Shown piece by piece: positions 42,624-51,069 of a stretch of DNA of 64,000 bases. The stretch's first letter is position 1; each line of letters opens with the position of its first letter. A program made the translations under genes and the position numbers. This DNA comes from G958296245 sp965262055 (GTDB lineage: Bacteria; Chloroflexota; Dehalococcoidia; Lucifugimonadales; G958296245): NCBI GenBank assembly GCA_965262055.1, contig CBDHEI010000002.1, positions 2,976,001 through 3,040,000 on the forward strand, in the 5' to 3' direction. The notes beneath the pieces were generated by a model. That model did not search any database. It saw only the letters and a list, made by a program, of their open reading frames with translations, and was not told where the DNA came from.

Positions 42624-43091
42624 ATGAGTCGCATCCAGACATACGCCGCATTCGCGGCGATTGCGATGGCAGCCGTGCTCCTTTCCGGCTGCAGGCAGAG
42701 CGAACTCGAGAGGGGGGAGGCGATATTTGGGGAGAACTGCGCCGTCTGCCACGGCGAGGTCGGGGAGGGCCAGCCGGACTGGCATATCCCCATGCCGAGC
42801 GGGGTGCTCCCGGCGCCGCCGCTCGACGGGGACGGCCATACCTGGCACCACGGAGACGGCACGCTCTACAGGACGGTGAGTCTCGGCGGCTCGATCTTCG
42901 AATCGCCGGAAGTGCCGAAGTTCAGAAGCGGGATGCCACCGTTCGGAAAGAAGCTGAGCCCCGAAGAGATCGTCGCCGTCATCAACTACGTCAAGAGCCT
43001 GTGGGGCGGGAAGATGTCCCGAGGCTTGGTCATAGGCGAGGCGCAGGCTCGGGTAAGCGAAGAGGACCCGTTTCCCAAGATTGAGCAGTAG
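42624..43091 (+). CDS. Lipoprotein c-type cytochrome
   Basis: A 155-aa exported cytochrome. The signal peptide ends in the lipobox LLSGC (Cys at residue 23), so it is membrane-anchored. The haem-binding motif is CAVCH in GENCAVCHGEVGEGQ, and the axial methionine is likely in FRSGMPPFGKKLSPEE, with the closing helix IVAVINYVKSLWGG. This single-domain cytochrome c needs the ccm system found at 21.9 kb. TTG 42603 is an alternative start that would lengthen the signal peptide. It is convergent with a pyrophosphatase-like pseudogene. Confidence 0.92.
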   Translation: MSRIQTYAAFAAIAMAAVLLSGCRQSELERGEAIFGENCAVCHGEVGEGQPDWHIPMPSGVLPAPPLDGDGHTWHHGDGTLYRTVSLGGSIFESPEVPKFRSGMPPFGKKLSPEEIVAVINYVKSLWGGKMSRGLVIGEAQARVSEEDPFPKIEQ

Positions 43092-43105
43092 CTGACGGCT
43101 TTTGG

Positions 43106-43407
43106 CTACTCCCTGAGTACCAAGGAAGCCGCTTGAGAGCCGTCAGCGTGCATGCGCCGTGCCGTCTCGGCTTCATCGGGAGTACACCCCACCAGCAGCT
43201 TCATCTCGCAATCATTTTCAGGACATCGACGGTTAGGACCACCCCGGCCAACGCCTCATCTCCAAGGCTGCCGCGCCAGATGTCAACACCGGCTCCGTCG
43301 TTGCTTGTGGTCCCTTTCAAGAAGCCGTAGTCCATCGGGTATACGAAAGACCACTTGGGGTGTCGGCTGCCCCTAGCAGGCTGCGGGAAAACTCTTCCTG
43401 ACCTTCT
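43106..43407 (-). pseudogene. Inorganic pyrophosphatase-like gene, truncated and frameshifted
   Basis: Read on the minus strand, one frame gives ARGSRHPKWSFVYPMDYGFL then GTTSNDGAGVDIWRGSLG and TVDVLK, resembling short pyrophosphatase-family proteins (YPxDYG, DGxxxDxW). After the AAAA run at 43218-43215 the continuation NDCEMKLLVGCTPDEAETAR and GSQAASLVLRE is found in another frame and stops at 43106. One missing A explains the shift. The 5' end is lost: an in-frame stop lies at 43410-43408, and IS-C copy 1 begins at 43467. Confidence 0.7.
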
Positions 43408-43466
43408 TCAGACTTCTTCCTGGTACAGGAAGGAGAAAAAATTATATCTGAGCGACGACCTTTGGT

Positions 43467-45214
43467 CCCACATTTCCCATATCAACCCTGCAGGGCTTGC
43501 CGTAATCAGCAACGGAACTACCCGATGTAGCCGCATAGCAGAGCACAGTGGTGATCATGAGTGCTAGACTGGTCGTGAGCGACTGCTTTAGATCTTGATA
43601 ACGTACCCACTCTGGAGGCACCCAATGGGTGAAAGCACAAACCTCCGCGCCAAGCTCCGTTTCGACCGACGTGTACGGTTGGAGTTCCACGGTGCCACTA
43701 TTACCTCAGACGCCGGACTGTTGGCCTGTCGCGAGCTGGATGATGCGCTGGGACTGACGGAGACGACGAATGAGTGTCTGCAGGAGAGTCGGGGCGGTCG
43801 CAACGTGCAGCACCGATTGGTGGGCCTTCTCAGGCAGTCGGTGTACAGTCGTCTGGCGGGCTACGAGGATACCAACGACGCTGAACGGCTGGCCCAGGAC
43901 CCGACGATGCGGGTAGTCGTTGGACGGCGAGGTGGTCCTGAGAGACCGGCCGCCAGCACCAACACCATCAGCCGGTTCGAGACCGAGGTGCTTACCCAAG
44001 ACGGCAACGTGGAAGGGTTGGGCCGAGTGAACGCTACGTGGGTGGACCGGGCGATGACGCACACAGCGCACCGGCGGGTGATCTTGGACATGGACAGTTC
44101 GGAGAGTCCGGTACATGGAGGACAGGAGGGAGCGTCGTACAACGGTCACTTTGGGAGCACGTGCTATCACCCTTTGTTCGTGTTCAACCAGTTCGGTGAC
44201 TGCGAGGGGGCGATGCTCCGTGCGGGGAACGTACATAGCGCGCACAGGTGGCGTGATGTATTGGATCCGATCCTGTCGCGTTACGGGGCGACAGGAGTGC
44301 GACGGTACTTTCGCGCCGACGCCGCATTCGCTAAGCCGGACATCTATGAGTACCTCGAGGAGCGGCACGTCCTTTACGCTATAAGACTCCCCGGCAACGA
44401 GGTGCTGCAACGGGAGATCGCCCCTCTGCTCAGGAGGCCTGTGGGGAGGCCGCCGAAGCGTCCAGTGATCCTATACGACGACTTTTGGTATCGTGCCGGG
44501 AGTTGGGACCGGGCACGGCGGGTGGTGGCCAAGGTGGAGTGGCACAGGGGAGAGCTGTTCCCCCGAGTGGGCTTCATCGTCACGAACATGACGGCTGGCC
44601 CCGAAGGAGTGGTGCGATTCTACAATGGTCGCGGGACAGCCGAGCAGTGGATCAAGGAGGGTAAGTACGCCCTGAACTGGACTCGGCTGTCGTGCCATCG
44701 GTTCGTGGCCAACCGGGTGCGTCTGTCTCTGTTCGTCCTGGCGTACAACCTTGGGAACTTCCTTCGCCGGCTGTGTCTGCCCAAGGCGGTCAAGCACTGG
44801 TCGCTGCGGAGCGTGCAGGTCAAGCTGATCAAGATGGGAGGCCGTCTGGTGCGGCACTCCCGGTGGTTGATCTTTCAGTTGTCCGAGGTGTCGGTTCCTC
44901 GACGGTTGTTTCAGGGAGTGTTGGATCGTATCGGCCGGTTATCGCCGGCGCCAAGCTGAGGGAGGGTACAACCACGATCTTGCCAAGAGGGGGAGAGCGC
45001 TCCAGGGAGTCGCCTTGTCTTCAATGCGCTTTCACCCCACTGGCAGGGGACACGAGGACGATGAAGACGGACAAGAAGGGTGCTCTACGACTGCAAACGC
45101 ATCTCTTATCGGATAGACCGGCGATTGACTGGCCTTGCAGGACCTGACTATGATGCTACCATCTCGTTTGGGCTGCCCCTTGAGCCTGAAGACTCCCAAT
45201 ATGGGAAATCCCGG
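43467..45214 (+). mobile_element. IS-C copy 1, IS1380-type insertion sequence
   Basis: The element is 1748 bp. The left tip is CCCACATTTCCCATAT and the right tip, read inward, is CCGGGATTTCCCATAT. The target duplication is TTGGT (43462-43466 and 45215-45219). On its right it abuts the interior of an older IS-C remnant. The 255 bp after the transposase are a conserved non-coding tail shared by all copies. Confidence 0.93.
43625..44959 (+). CDS. IS1380-family transposase (IS-C copy 1)
   Basis: A 444-aa intact transposase started at ATG 43625, with GGAGG just upstream. Catalytic acids are in VILDMDSSESP, YFRADAAFAK and GTAEQWIKEGKYALNWTRLS. The same protein, with under 5 percent differences by eye, occurs in two further copies. 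It is a DDE_Tnp_1_4 type enzyme distinct from IS-A and IS-B. Confidence 0.93.
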   Translation: MGESTNLRAKLRFDRRVRLEFHGATITSDAGLLACRELDDALGLTETTNECLQESRGGRNVQHRLVGLLRQSVYSRLAGYEDTNDAERLAQDPTMRVVVGRRGGPERPAASTNTISRFETEVLTQDGNVEGLGRVNATWVDRAMTHTAHRRVILDMDSSESPVHGGQEGASYNGHFGSTCYHPLFVFNQFGDCEGAMLRAGNVHSAHRWRDVLDPILSRYGATGVRRYFRADAAFAKPDIYEYLEERHVLYAIRLPGNEVLQREIAPLLRRPVGRPPKRPVILYDDFWYRAGSWDRARRVVAKVEWHRGELFPRVGFIVTNMTAGPEGVVRFYNGRGTAEQWIKEGKYALNWTRLSCHRFVANRVRLSLFVLAYNLGNFLRRLCLPKAVKHWSLRSVQVKLIKMGGRLVRHSRWLIFQLSEVSVPRRLFQGVLDRIGRLSPAPS

Positions 45215-45944
45215 TTGGTATCGTGCCGGGAGTTGGGACCGCGCTCGGCGGGTGGTGGCCAAGGTGGAGTGGCACAGGGGAGAGCTGTTCCCTCGGGTGG
45301 GCTTCATCGTCACGAACATGACGGCTGGCCCCGAAGGAGTGGTGCGTTTCTACAATGGTCGCGGGACAGCCGAGCAGTGGATCAAGGAGGGCAAGTACGC
45401 GCTGAACTGGACTCGGCTGTCGTGCCATCGGTTCGTGGCCAACCGGGTACGTCTGTCTCTGTTCGTCTTGGCGTACAACCTTGGGAACTTCCTTCGCCGG
45501 CTGTGTCTGCCTAAGGCGGTCAAGCACTGGTCGCTGCGGAGCGTGCAGGTCAAGCTGATCAAGATGGGAGGCCGTCTGGTGCGGCACGCGCGGCGGTTGG
45601 TCTTTCAGTTGTCCGAGGTGTCGGTTCCTCGACGGTTGTTCCAGGGAGTGGTGGATCGTATCGGCCGGTTATCGCCGGCGCCAAGCTGAGGGAGGGTACA
45701 ACCACGATCTTGCCAAGAGGGGGAGAGCACTCCAGGGAGTCGGCTTGTCTTCAATGCGCTTTCACCCCACTGGCAGGGGACACGAGGACGACAAAGACGG
45801 ACAAGAATCATGGTTCACGGCAAGAATCGCATCCCTTATTGGATAGACCGGCGATTGACTGGCCTTGCAGGACCCGAATATCATGCTACCATCTCGTTTG
45901 GGCTGCCCATTGAGCCTGAAGACTCCCAATATGGGAAATCCTGG
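45215..45944 (+). mobile_element. IS-C remnant (3' half)
   Basis: 730 bp corresponding to the 3' half of IS-C. It begins at the TTGGTATCGTGCC position inside the transposase gene and runs to the right tip (GGGAAATCCTGG). The transposase fragment (frame to 45689, from WYRAGSWDRARR to RLSPAPS) has lost its N-terminal half. More substitutions separate it from the full copies than separate those from each other, so it is older. Confidence 0.88.
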
Positions 45945-46053
45945 TATAGATGGATGGTACGCATCCAAATGAGAATCAGAGGGTTGACAATAATGAGACA
46001 ATCTTTCATGTGAGTTAATGAACAATTGTCATAGTCTAGAGGGGGTAATCTCC

Positions 46054-47214
46054 ATGTGGTGGAAAAAGATTGTCCTGCTTGGTCTGCCAATGCTCTTAGT
46101 TCTCGCCTGTGGTTCAGACTCCGACGAGCCTTTCACCATCGGCGCAATGGATGCCCTCACCGGAGTCGCCGAGTCCTACGGCAATCCCCTGCATCAGGCC
46201 AAATTGCTTGCCGTGGAGGAGATCAACGCGGCCGGTGGTATCAACGGTCGGGAGTTGAAGCTCATCGTCGAGGACTCCAAGTGCGGGGCCCAGGACGCCA
46301 TCACCGCCTACAACAAGCTGACCGATGTGGACGGTGTCAAAATAATCCTGGGCACGACGTGCAGCGGCTCGATGCTCGGAGCCGCCCCACTCGCCGAAAA
46401 AGACGGTGTCGTCCTTCTTTCCGCTTCCGCCACAAGCCCAGACATCGCCTCCGCGGGCGACTACATCTTCCGAACAGCTATCAACGACCTTCGGCTGGGC
46501 ACCGACATGGGCAACACCCTCTGGGTTGACGGAAGGCGCAGTATCGCCACTATCACCGAGTCGACCGACTATGCCGAAGGTACGCGCCGCGCCGTCGTTG
46601 AGCAGTTCGAGAAGCTGGGTGGCTCCGTGGTGGCCGCGGAAGGCTACTCCTCCGACGTTATCGACTTCCGAAGCCAGTTGACAAAGCTGTTCGAGAAGAA
46701 CCCAGACGCGCTCCTCTTGGCCGCCCAGGGCGAGGCCTCCGGTGGCACCATCATCAAGCAGTCCCGCGAGTTGGGGTACGACGGCCCAATCTACTCCGAG
46801 ATCGTGCCCACATCCCCAGACGCCCTGGGCATCGCCGGTGAAGCCGCTACGGGCCTGAAGGCCGTTATTCCTAACCCCGACCTAGCCAGCCCCGCCGGCA
46901 AGGAGTTCTTGGTGAATTTCAAGGCCCGCTACGGTAAGGTTGCTTCACTGCCTTGGTTCCAGGGTTCCGCCTACGACGACGTATACATCGCTGCCGAGTG
47001 CCTGAAGCAGACCAACGACGACCAGGACGTCGACGGCTTCCGAGACTGTCTGAACAACATTACCTGGACAGGGGCCATCGGCGACGACTACAGCTTCGAC
47101 GAAAATGGAGATGTGGTTGGACTGTCCAACGTAGTCGTCGAGGTTCTCCCAACCTCCGAGCGTACCGATGACAACCTCGGCTACCGCGTGCTGGGTCCGG
47201 CTCCCACGCCATGA
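46054..47214 (+). CDS. ABC transporter substrate-binding lipoprotein (branched-chain amino acid type)
   Basis: A 386-aa protein. The signal peptide KKIVLLGLPMLLVLAC ends in a lipobox. The mature part is a type I periplasmic-binding fold: FTIGAMDALTGVAESYGNPL, then EEINAAGGINGRELKLIVED and DVDGVKIILGTTCSGSMLGA, matching LivJ/amide-binding relatives. It should bind an amino acid or amide for a Liv-type importer, but no permease or ATPase partner is in the window. It sits between an IS-C remnant and IS-C copy 2, so it may have been carried or stranded by them. ATG 46054 has an AGAGGGGG site upstream. Confidence 0.9.
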   Translation: MWWKKIVLLGLPMLLVLACGSDSDEPFTIGAMDALTGVAESYGNPLHQAKLLAVEEINAAGGINGRELKLIVEDSKCGAQDAITAYNKLTDVDGVKIILGTTCSGSMLGAAPLAEKDGVVLLSASATSPDIASAGDYIFRTAINDLRLGTDMGNTLWVDGRRSIATITESTDYAEGTRRAVVEQFEKLGGSVVAAEGYSSDVIDFRSQLTKLFEKNPDALLLAAQGEASGGTIIKQSRELGYDGPIYSEIVPTSPDALGIAGEAATGLKAVIPNPDLASPAGKEFLVNFKARYGKVASLPWFQGSAYDDVYIAAECLKQTNDDQDVDGFRDCLNNITWTGAIGDDYSFDENGDVVGLSNVVVEVLPTSERTDDNLGYRVLGPAPTP

Positions 47215-47338
47215 CCTCGTCAACAAACTGTCATAGGTGACGAGGCAACTCTTTCGAATCAACTGCCGGAGAGACAGCACTCGACGGTGAGAATGAAGCG
47301 TCCCAGCGAGTCCAGTACTGGTTAGCCGTCTATCCTAA

Positions 47339-49084
47339 CCCACATTTCCCATATCAACCCTGCAGGGCTTGCCGTAATCAGCAACAGCGATACCCGATGT
47401 AGCCGAATAGCAGAGCACAGTGGTTATCATGAGTGCTAGACTGGTCGTGAGCGACTACTCTAGTTCTTGATAACGTACCCACTCAGGAGGCACCCAATGG
47501 GTGAAAGCACCAACCCCCGCGCCACGCTCCGTTTCGACCGACGTGTACGGTTGGAGTTTCGCGGCGCTACCATCACCTCGGACGCTGGGCTGCTGGCCTG
47601 CCGCGAGTTGGACGATGCACTGGGGCTGACGGAGACGGCGAATGAGTGTCTGCAGGAGAGCCGTGGCGGTCGTAACGTGCAGCACCGATTGGTGGGCCTT
47701 CTCAGGCAGTCGGTGTACAGTCGTCTGGCGGGCTACGAGGATACCAACGACGCTGAACGGTTGGCCCAGGACCCGACGATGCGGGTAGTCGTTGGACGGC
47801 GAGGTGGTCCTGAGAGACCGGCCGCCAGCACCAACACCATCAGCCGGTTCGAGACCGAGGTGCTTACCCAAGACGGCAACGTGGAAGGGTTGGGCCGAGT
47901 GAACGCTACGTGGGTGGACCGGGCGATGACGCACACAGCGCACCGGCGGGTGATCTTGGACATGGACAGTTCGGAGAGTCCGGTACATGGAGGACAGGAG
48001 GGAGCGTCGTACAACGGTCACTTTGGGAGCACGTGCTATCACCCTTTGTTCGTGTTCAACCAGTTCGGTGACTGCGAGGGGGCGATGCTCCGTGCGGGGA
48101 ACGTACATAGCGCGCACAGGTGGCGTGATGTATTGGATCCGATCCTGTCCCGCTACGGGGCGACAGGAGTGCGGCGGTACTTTCGTGCCGATGCCGCATT
48201 CGCCAAGCCGGACATCTATGAGTACCTCGAGGAGCGGCACGTCCTTTACGCTATAAGACTCCCCGGCAACGAGGTGCTGCAACGGGAGATCGCCCCTCTG
48301 CTCAGGAGGCCTGTGGGGAGGCCGCCGAAGCGTCCAGTGATCCTATACGACGACTTCTGGTATCGTGCCGGGAGTTGGGACCGCGCTCGGCGGGTGGTGG
48401 CCAAGGTGGAGTGGCATAGGGGAGAGCTATTCCCCCGGGTGGGCTTCATAGTCACGAGCATGACGGCTGGCCCCGAAGGAGTGGTGCGATTCTACAATGG
48501 TCGCGGGACAGCCGAGCAGTGGATCAAGGAGGGGAAGTACGCGCTGAACTGGACTCGGCTGTCGTGCCATCGGTTCGTGGCCAACCGGGTGCGTCTATCT
48601 CTGTTCGTCCTGGCGTACAACCTTGGGAACTTCCTTCGCCGGCTGTGTCTGCCCAAGGCGGTCAAGCACTGGTCGCTGCGGAGCGTGCAGGTCAAGCTGA
48701 TCAAGATGGGAGGCCGTCTGGTGCGGCACTCCCGGTGGTTGATCTTTCAGTTATCCGAGATGTCGGTTCCTCGACGGTTGTTCCAGGGAGTGTTGGATCG
48801 TATCGGCCGGTTATCGCCGGCGCCAAGCTGAGGGAGGGTACAACCACGATCTTGCCAAGAAGGAGAGCGCTCCAGGGAGTCGCCTTGTCTTCAATGCGCT
48901 TTCACCCCACTGGCAGGGGACACGAGGACGATGAAGACGGACAAGAAGGGTGCTCTACGACTGCAAACGCATCTCTTATCGGATAGACCGGCGATTGACT
49001 GGCCTTGCAGGACCTGACTATGATGCTAACATCTCGTTTGGGCTGCCCCTTGAGCCTGAAGACTCCCAATATGGGAAATCCCGG
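47339..49084 (+). mobile_element. IS-C copy 2, IS1380-type insertion sequence
   Basis: The element is 1746 bp with the same tips as copy 1. The 5-bp target duplication is CCTAA (47334-47338 and 49085-49089). The right copy of the duplication overlaps the stop codon of a peroxiredoxin pseudogene that reads the other way, so the insertion point was the end of that gene. Confidence 0.93.
47497..48831 (+). CDS. IS1380-family transposase (IS-C copy 2)
   Basis: A 444-aa intact transposase, almost identical to the copy 1 protein (for example Arg in place of His near LEFRGATIT, and Ser in FIVTSMTAGPEG). ATG 47497 has the same GGAGG site. Confidence 0.93.
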   Translation: MGESTNPRATLRFDRRVRLEFRGATITSDAGLLACRELDDALGLTETANECLQESRGGRNVQHRLVGLLRQSVYSRLAGYEDTNDAERLAQDPTMRVVVGRRGGPERPAASTNTISRFETEVLTQDGNVEGLGRVNATWVDRAMTHTAHRRVILDMDSSESPVHGGQEGASYNGHFGSTCYHPLFVFNQFGDCEGAMLRAGNVHSAHRWRDVLDPILSRYGATGVRRYFRADAAFAKPDIYEYLEERHVLYAIRLPGNEVLQREIAPLLRRPVGRPPKRPVILYDDFWYRAGSWDRARRVVAKVEWHRGELFPRVGFIVTSMTAGPEGVVRFYNGRGTAEQWIKEGKYALNWTRLSCHRFVANRVRLSLFVLAYNLGNFLRRLCLPKAVKHWSLRSVQVKLIKMGGRLVRHSRWLIFQLSEMSVPRRLFQGVLDRIGRLSPAPS

Positions 49085-49085
49085 C

Positions 49086-49535
49086 CTAAGCAAGGCTTTC
49101 GAGCGCCCGCAGCGCATATTGAACGTGGCTCGCTACCCGGAACTCATCGTGGAACGCGCGACGGATGACTCCGTCGCCATCAATAACGTAAGTAACGCGA
49201 GACGTACCCAGCCCGAACCGGCGTTCAACATCGAACAGCCGGCGTATCTCCCCCGCAGCATCGCTCCCAAGGTCGAAAGGAGTTCCGACGGCCTCACCGA
49301 AGCGCTTCACTCTGTCCACGCTATCGGTACTAATCCCGATGACGACCGCATTTCCGGCAGAGAGATCATCATACGACTCTCAAAATCCCCCGACCTCGGC
49401 CGTGCATCCGGGAGTAAAGGCCCGAGGGTAAAAGAACAGAACGATGTTCCGGCCTCGCTGCTCTGACAGCGTAAACCGTTCGCCCGAACCGAGAGTAACC
49501 GTAAAATCTGGAGCCTGAGAGCCAATGTTAAGCAT
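49086..49535 (-). pseudogene. Peroxiredoxin (AhpC/TSA-type) with in-frame stop
   Basis: From ATG 49535 the frame reads MLNIGSQAPDFTVTLGSGER and then NIVLFFYPRAFTPGCTAEVG, with peroxidatic Cys44. Codon 52 is TGA (49382-49380) where the family has an Arg or Lys, and the frame then resumes ESYDDLSAGNAVVIGIST through to DEFRVASHVQYALRALESLA. The whole span is exactly 150 codons, so a single CGA-to-TGA change is the simplest cause. A Bcp/thioredoxin-dependent peroxide reductase is the closest relative. Its stop lies in the CCTAA duplicated by IS-C copy 2. Confidence 0.8.
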
Positions 49536-49678
49536 TGCCTGTTTAACTATTGCCTGCGCCCCAATATGTCAAGATACCAGCGGAGCGTTATGCGACTGTT
49601 TCACCTACGACCTGCGAAAGTCTGTACGCTGTCGAGTATAATTGAGTTGCCAAGGAGTGAACGCGATGGAATCCGGAC

Positions 49679-49707
49679 TGAAGACTCCCAATATGGGAAA
49701 TACCGGT
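49679..49707 (-). mobile_element. Solo IS-C right end
   Basis: CCGGTATTTCCCATATTGGG followed by AGTCTTCAG, reading inward on the minus strand, matches the IS-C right end with one mismatch (CCGGT for CCGGG). The match ends about 29 bp in. It cuts an ABC ATPase gene on its right. Confidence 0.75.
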
Positions 49708-49785
49708 TGAGAGGTCGCCCACGGCCGTGATATTGCCGAAGCGCTTGGTAAGCCCCTCGGTCTGAATGACCATTTCGCTTGTCAT
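49708..49785 (-). pseudogene. ABC exporter ATPase, N-terminal stub
   Basis: Starting at ATG 49785, behind a strong AGGAGG, the frame reads MTSEMVIQTEGLTKRFGNIT then AVGDLS, the first 26 residues of a DrrA-type ABC ATPase. The gene ends abruptly at the solo IS-C end before Walker A. The rest of the gene is missing. Confidence 0.75.
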
Positions 49786-49887
49786 TGCAACCTCCTACCT
49801 ACACTTTGTGCTCCTAGAGCGTGAACGTGCACGGCACGGCAGAAGTCGCGATGGGCATCCTGCCCTTCTATACAGCTGTCCCGCGCT

Positions 49888-50115
49888 TCATGTGGACTCT
49901 TCGGCCCTCCCGCTCCCAAGCGCGTGTGTCGGGCAAGCGGCAATACGGGGACAACAGGCCTTGTCGCCGGGGTTGCGCCCCTGTTCCATCTGGGCGTAAC
50001 GCAGGGCAATGGCATCATCCAGCAGCTGCGAGTTCGATTTCGCCAGTGTCTGGATATCCGTCCGGAGGATGAGGTCAGATATTCTGACCTTGTTCTCGGT
50101 GTTGATGGCCAGCAT
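49888..50115 (-). CDS. Hypothetical small protein, 75 aa
   Basis: ATG 50115 is preceded by a strong AGGGAGG site, which is the main support. The protein begins MLAINTENKVRISDLILRTD and has a helix LAKSNSQLLDDAIALRYAQM, then a less protein-like C-terminus rich in Gly, Pro and Cys. It may be the intact N-terminus of a gene whose 3' end is damaged by nearby IS activity. No family is recognised. Confidence 0.4.
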   Translation of the reverse strand: MLAINTENKVRISDLILRTDIQTLAKSNSQLLDDAIALRYAQMEQGRNPGDKACCPRIAACPTHALGSGRAEEST

Positions 50116-50145
50116 AAGCGTCCTCCCTAACTGGCCAGCAAGAAT

Positions 50146-50167
50146 GTCACATTATGGAGAATGTGAC
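50146..50167. promoter_or_regulatory. Perfect inverted repeat between ridA-like gene and small ORF
   Basis: GTCACATT-ATGGAG-AATGTGAC has perfect 8-bp arms. It lies 30 bp upstream of ATG 50115 and 20 bp downstream of the RidA-like stop. It may be an operator, or a terminator without a T-tract. Confidence 0.45.
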
Positions 50168-50186
50168 CTAAGAGCCGGGACGCGGC

Positions 50187-50597
50187 CTAGGCGATGGCGG
50201 CGACTGCGGTGACCTCGGCCAGGGCCTCGGGGCCGTAGAGGGCGTCTATGATCAGCAGGGTGCTTGGGGGGTAGTCGCCGTCGGGGAAGAGATTCTCGAT
50301 GATCTTCGTGCGCTCCTCGAGGAAGTCTGCGACGTTCTCGCGGCCAACGATGTAGGTCGTGAACTGGACGACGTTTGCGAAGGAGGCCCCGGCGCTCTCC
50401 AGGATCCGGCCCATATTGTCGTATATCTGCCGGACCTGCGCCTTGATGTCGCCCTCGCCCACGAAGTTGCCATCGGCGTCGATCGACACCTGCCCTGCCA
50501 GGTGCAGGAGCTCGCACGCCTTCACCCGGCTCAGGTGAGAGTAGTAGCCGGCGGGCGTGTGGACGGTGTCGGGGTTGGTGCGTTGTATGTTCGGCAT
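50187..50597 (-). CDS. RidA (YjgF/YER057c) family protein
   Basis: A 136-aa protein with the family pattern LLHLAGQVSIDADGNFVGEG, then QVRQIYDNMGRILESAGASF and the C-terminal PPSTLLIIDALYGPEALAEV. In RidA proper an active-site Arg (the PxR region) destabilises reactive enamines/imines; here the corresponding segment reads PPSTLLIIDA with no Arg. It therefore belongs to a subgroup that is probably not a RidA imine deaminase. It is paralogous to the adjacent upstream gene. An AAGGAG site precedes ATG 50597. Confidence 0.85.
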   Translation of the reverse strand: MPNIQRTNPDTVHTPAGYYSHLSRVKACELLHLAGQVSIDADGNFVGEGDIKAQVRQIYDNMGRILESAGASFANVVQFTTYIVGRENVADFLEERTKIIENLFPDGDYPPSTLLIIDALYGPEALAEVTAVAAIA

Positions 50598-50629
50598 AAA
50601 AAGAGGCTCCTTGGCAATCCCTACTAGAA

Positions 50630-51043
50630 CTACGGTGCCGGCACCACCGCCACCGCGGTGACCTCGATCAGCATCTCGGGGTCCTGGAGCCCCGGTATGA
50701 CCAGCAGGGTGTTAGGCGGGCAGGCGCCGTCGGGGAACAGGCGCTCGAAGAGCGGGGCCCGCGCTTCACGGTAGGCCGGTATGTTGTCAGCTTCGGTCAG
50801 GTAGGTCGTGAGCTGGACGAGGTTGCAGGGAGACGCTCCTGCGCTCTCCAGGATCCTCTCGATGTTGCGGTAGGCCTCCACGGTCTGAACGCCCACGTCA
50901 CCTTTGCCGAGGAGATTCCCGTCGTGGTCGAGCGCCACCTGCCCGCCGAGATAGAGAATCTCGGCGGGCTCGGTCCTTGCGAGGTGTGAGTACATGCCGA
51001 CGGGGTCGTGCAGGCCGTCTGGGCTCGTCATTGTGCGCGCCAT
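50630..51043 (-). CDS. RidA (YjgF/YER057c) family protein, paralogue
   Basis: A 137-aa protein. ILYLGGQVALDHDGNLLGKG and PPNTLLVIPGLQDPEMLIEV match the neighbour at 50187 (both lack the active-site Arg). Tandem duplication of a catabolic RidA is inferred. It starts 27 bp downstream of the DapA-like gene stop and likely belongs to the same operon. The upstream overlap is nil. Confidence 0.85.
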   Translation of the reverse strand: MARTMTSPDGLHDPVGMYSHLARTEPAEILYLGGQVALDHDGNLLGKGDVGVQTVEAYRNIERILESAGASPCNLVQLTTYLTEADNIPAYREARAPLFERLFPDGACPPNTLLVIPGLQDPEMLIEVTAVAVVPAP

Positions 51044-51069
51044 TTCGTTGGCTCCCGTTCCGTCCGGTC

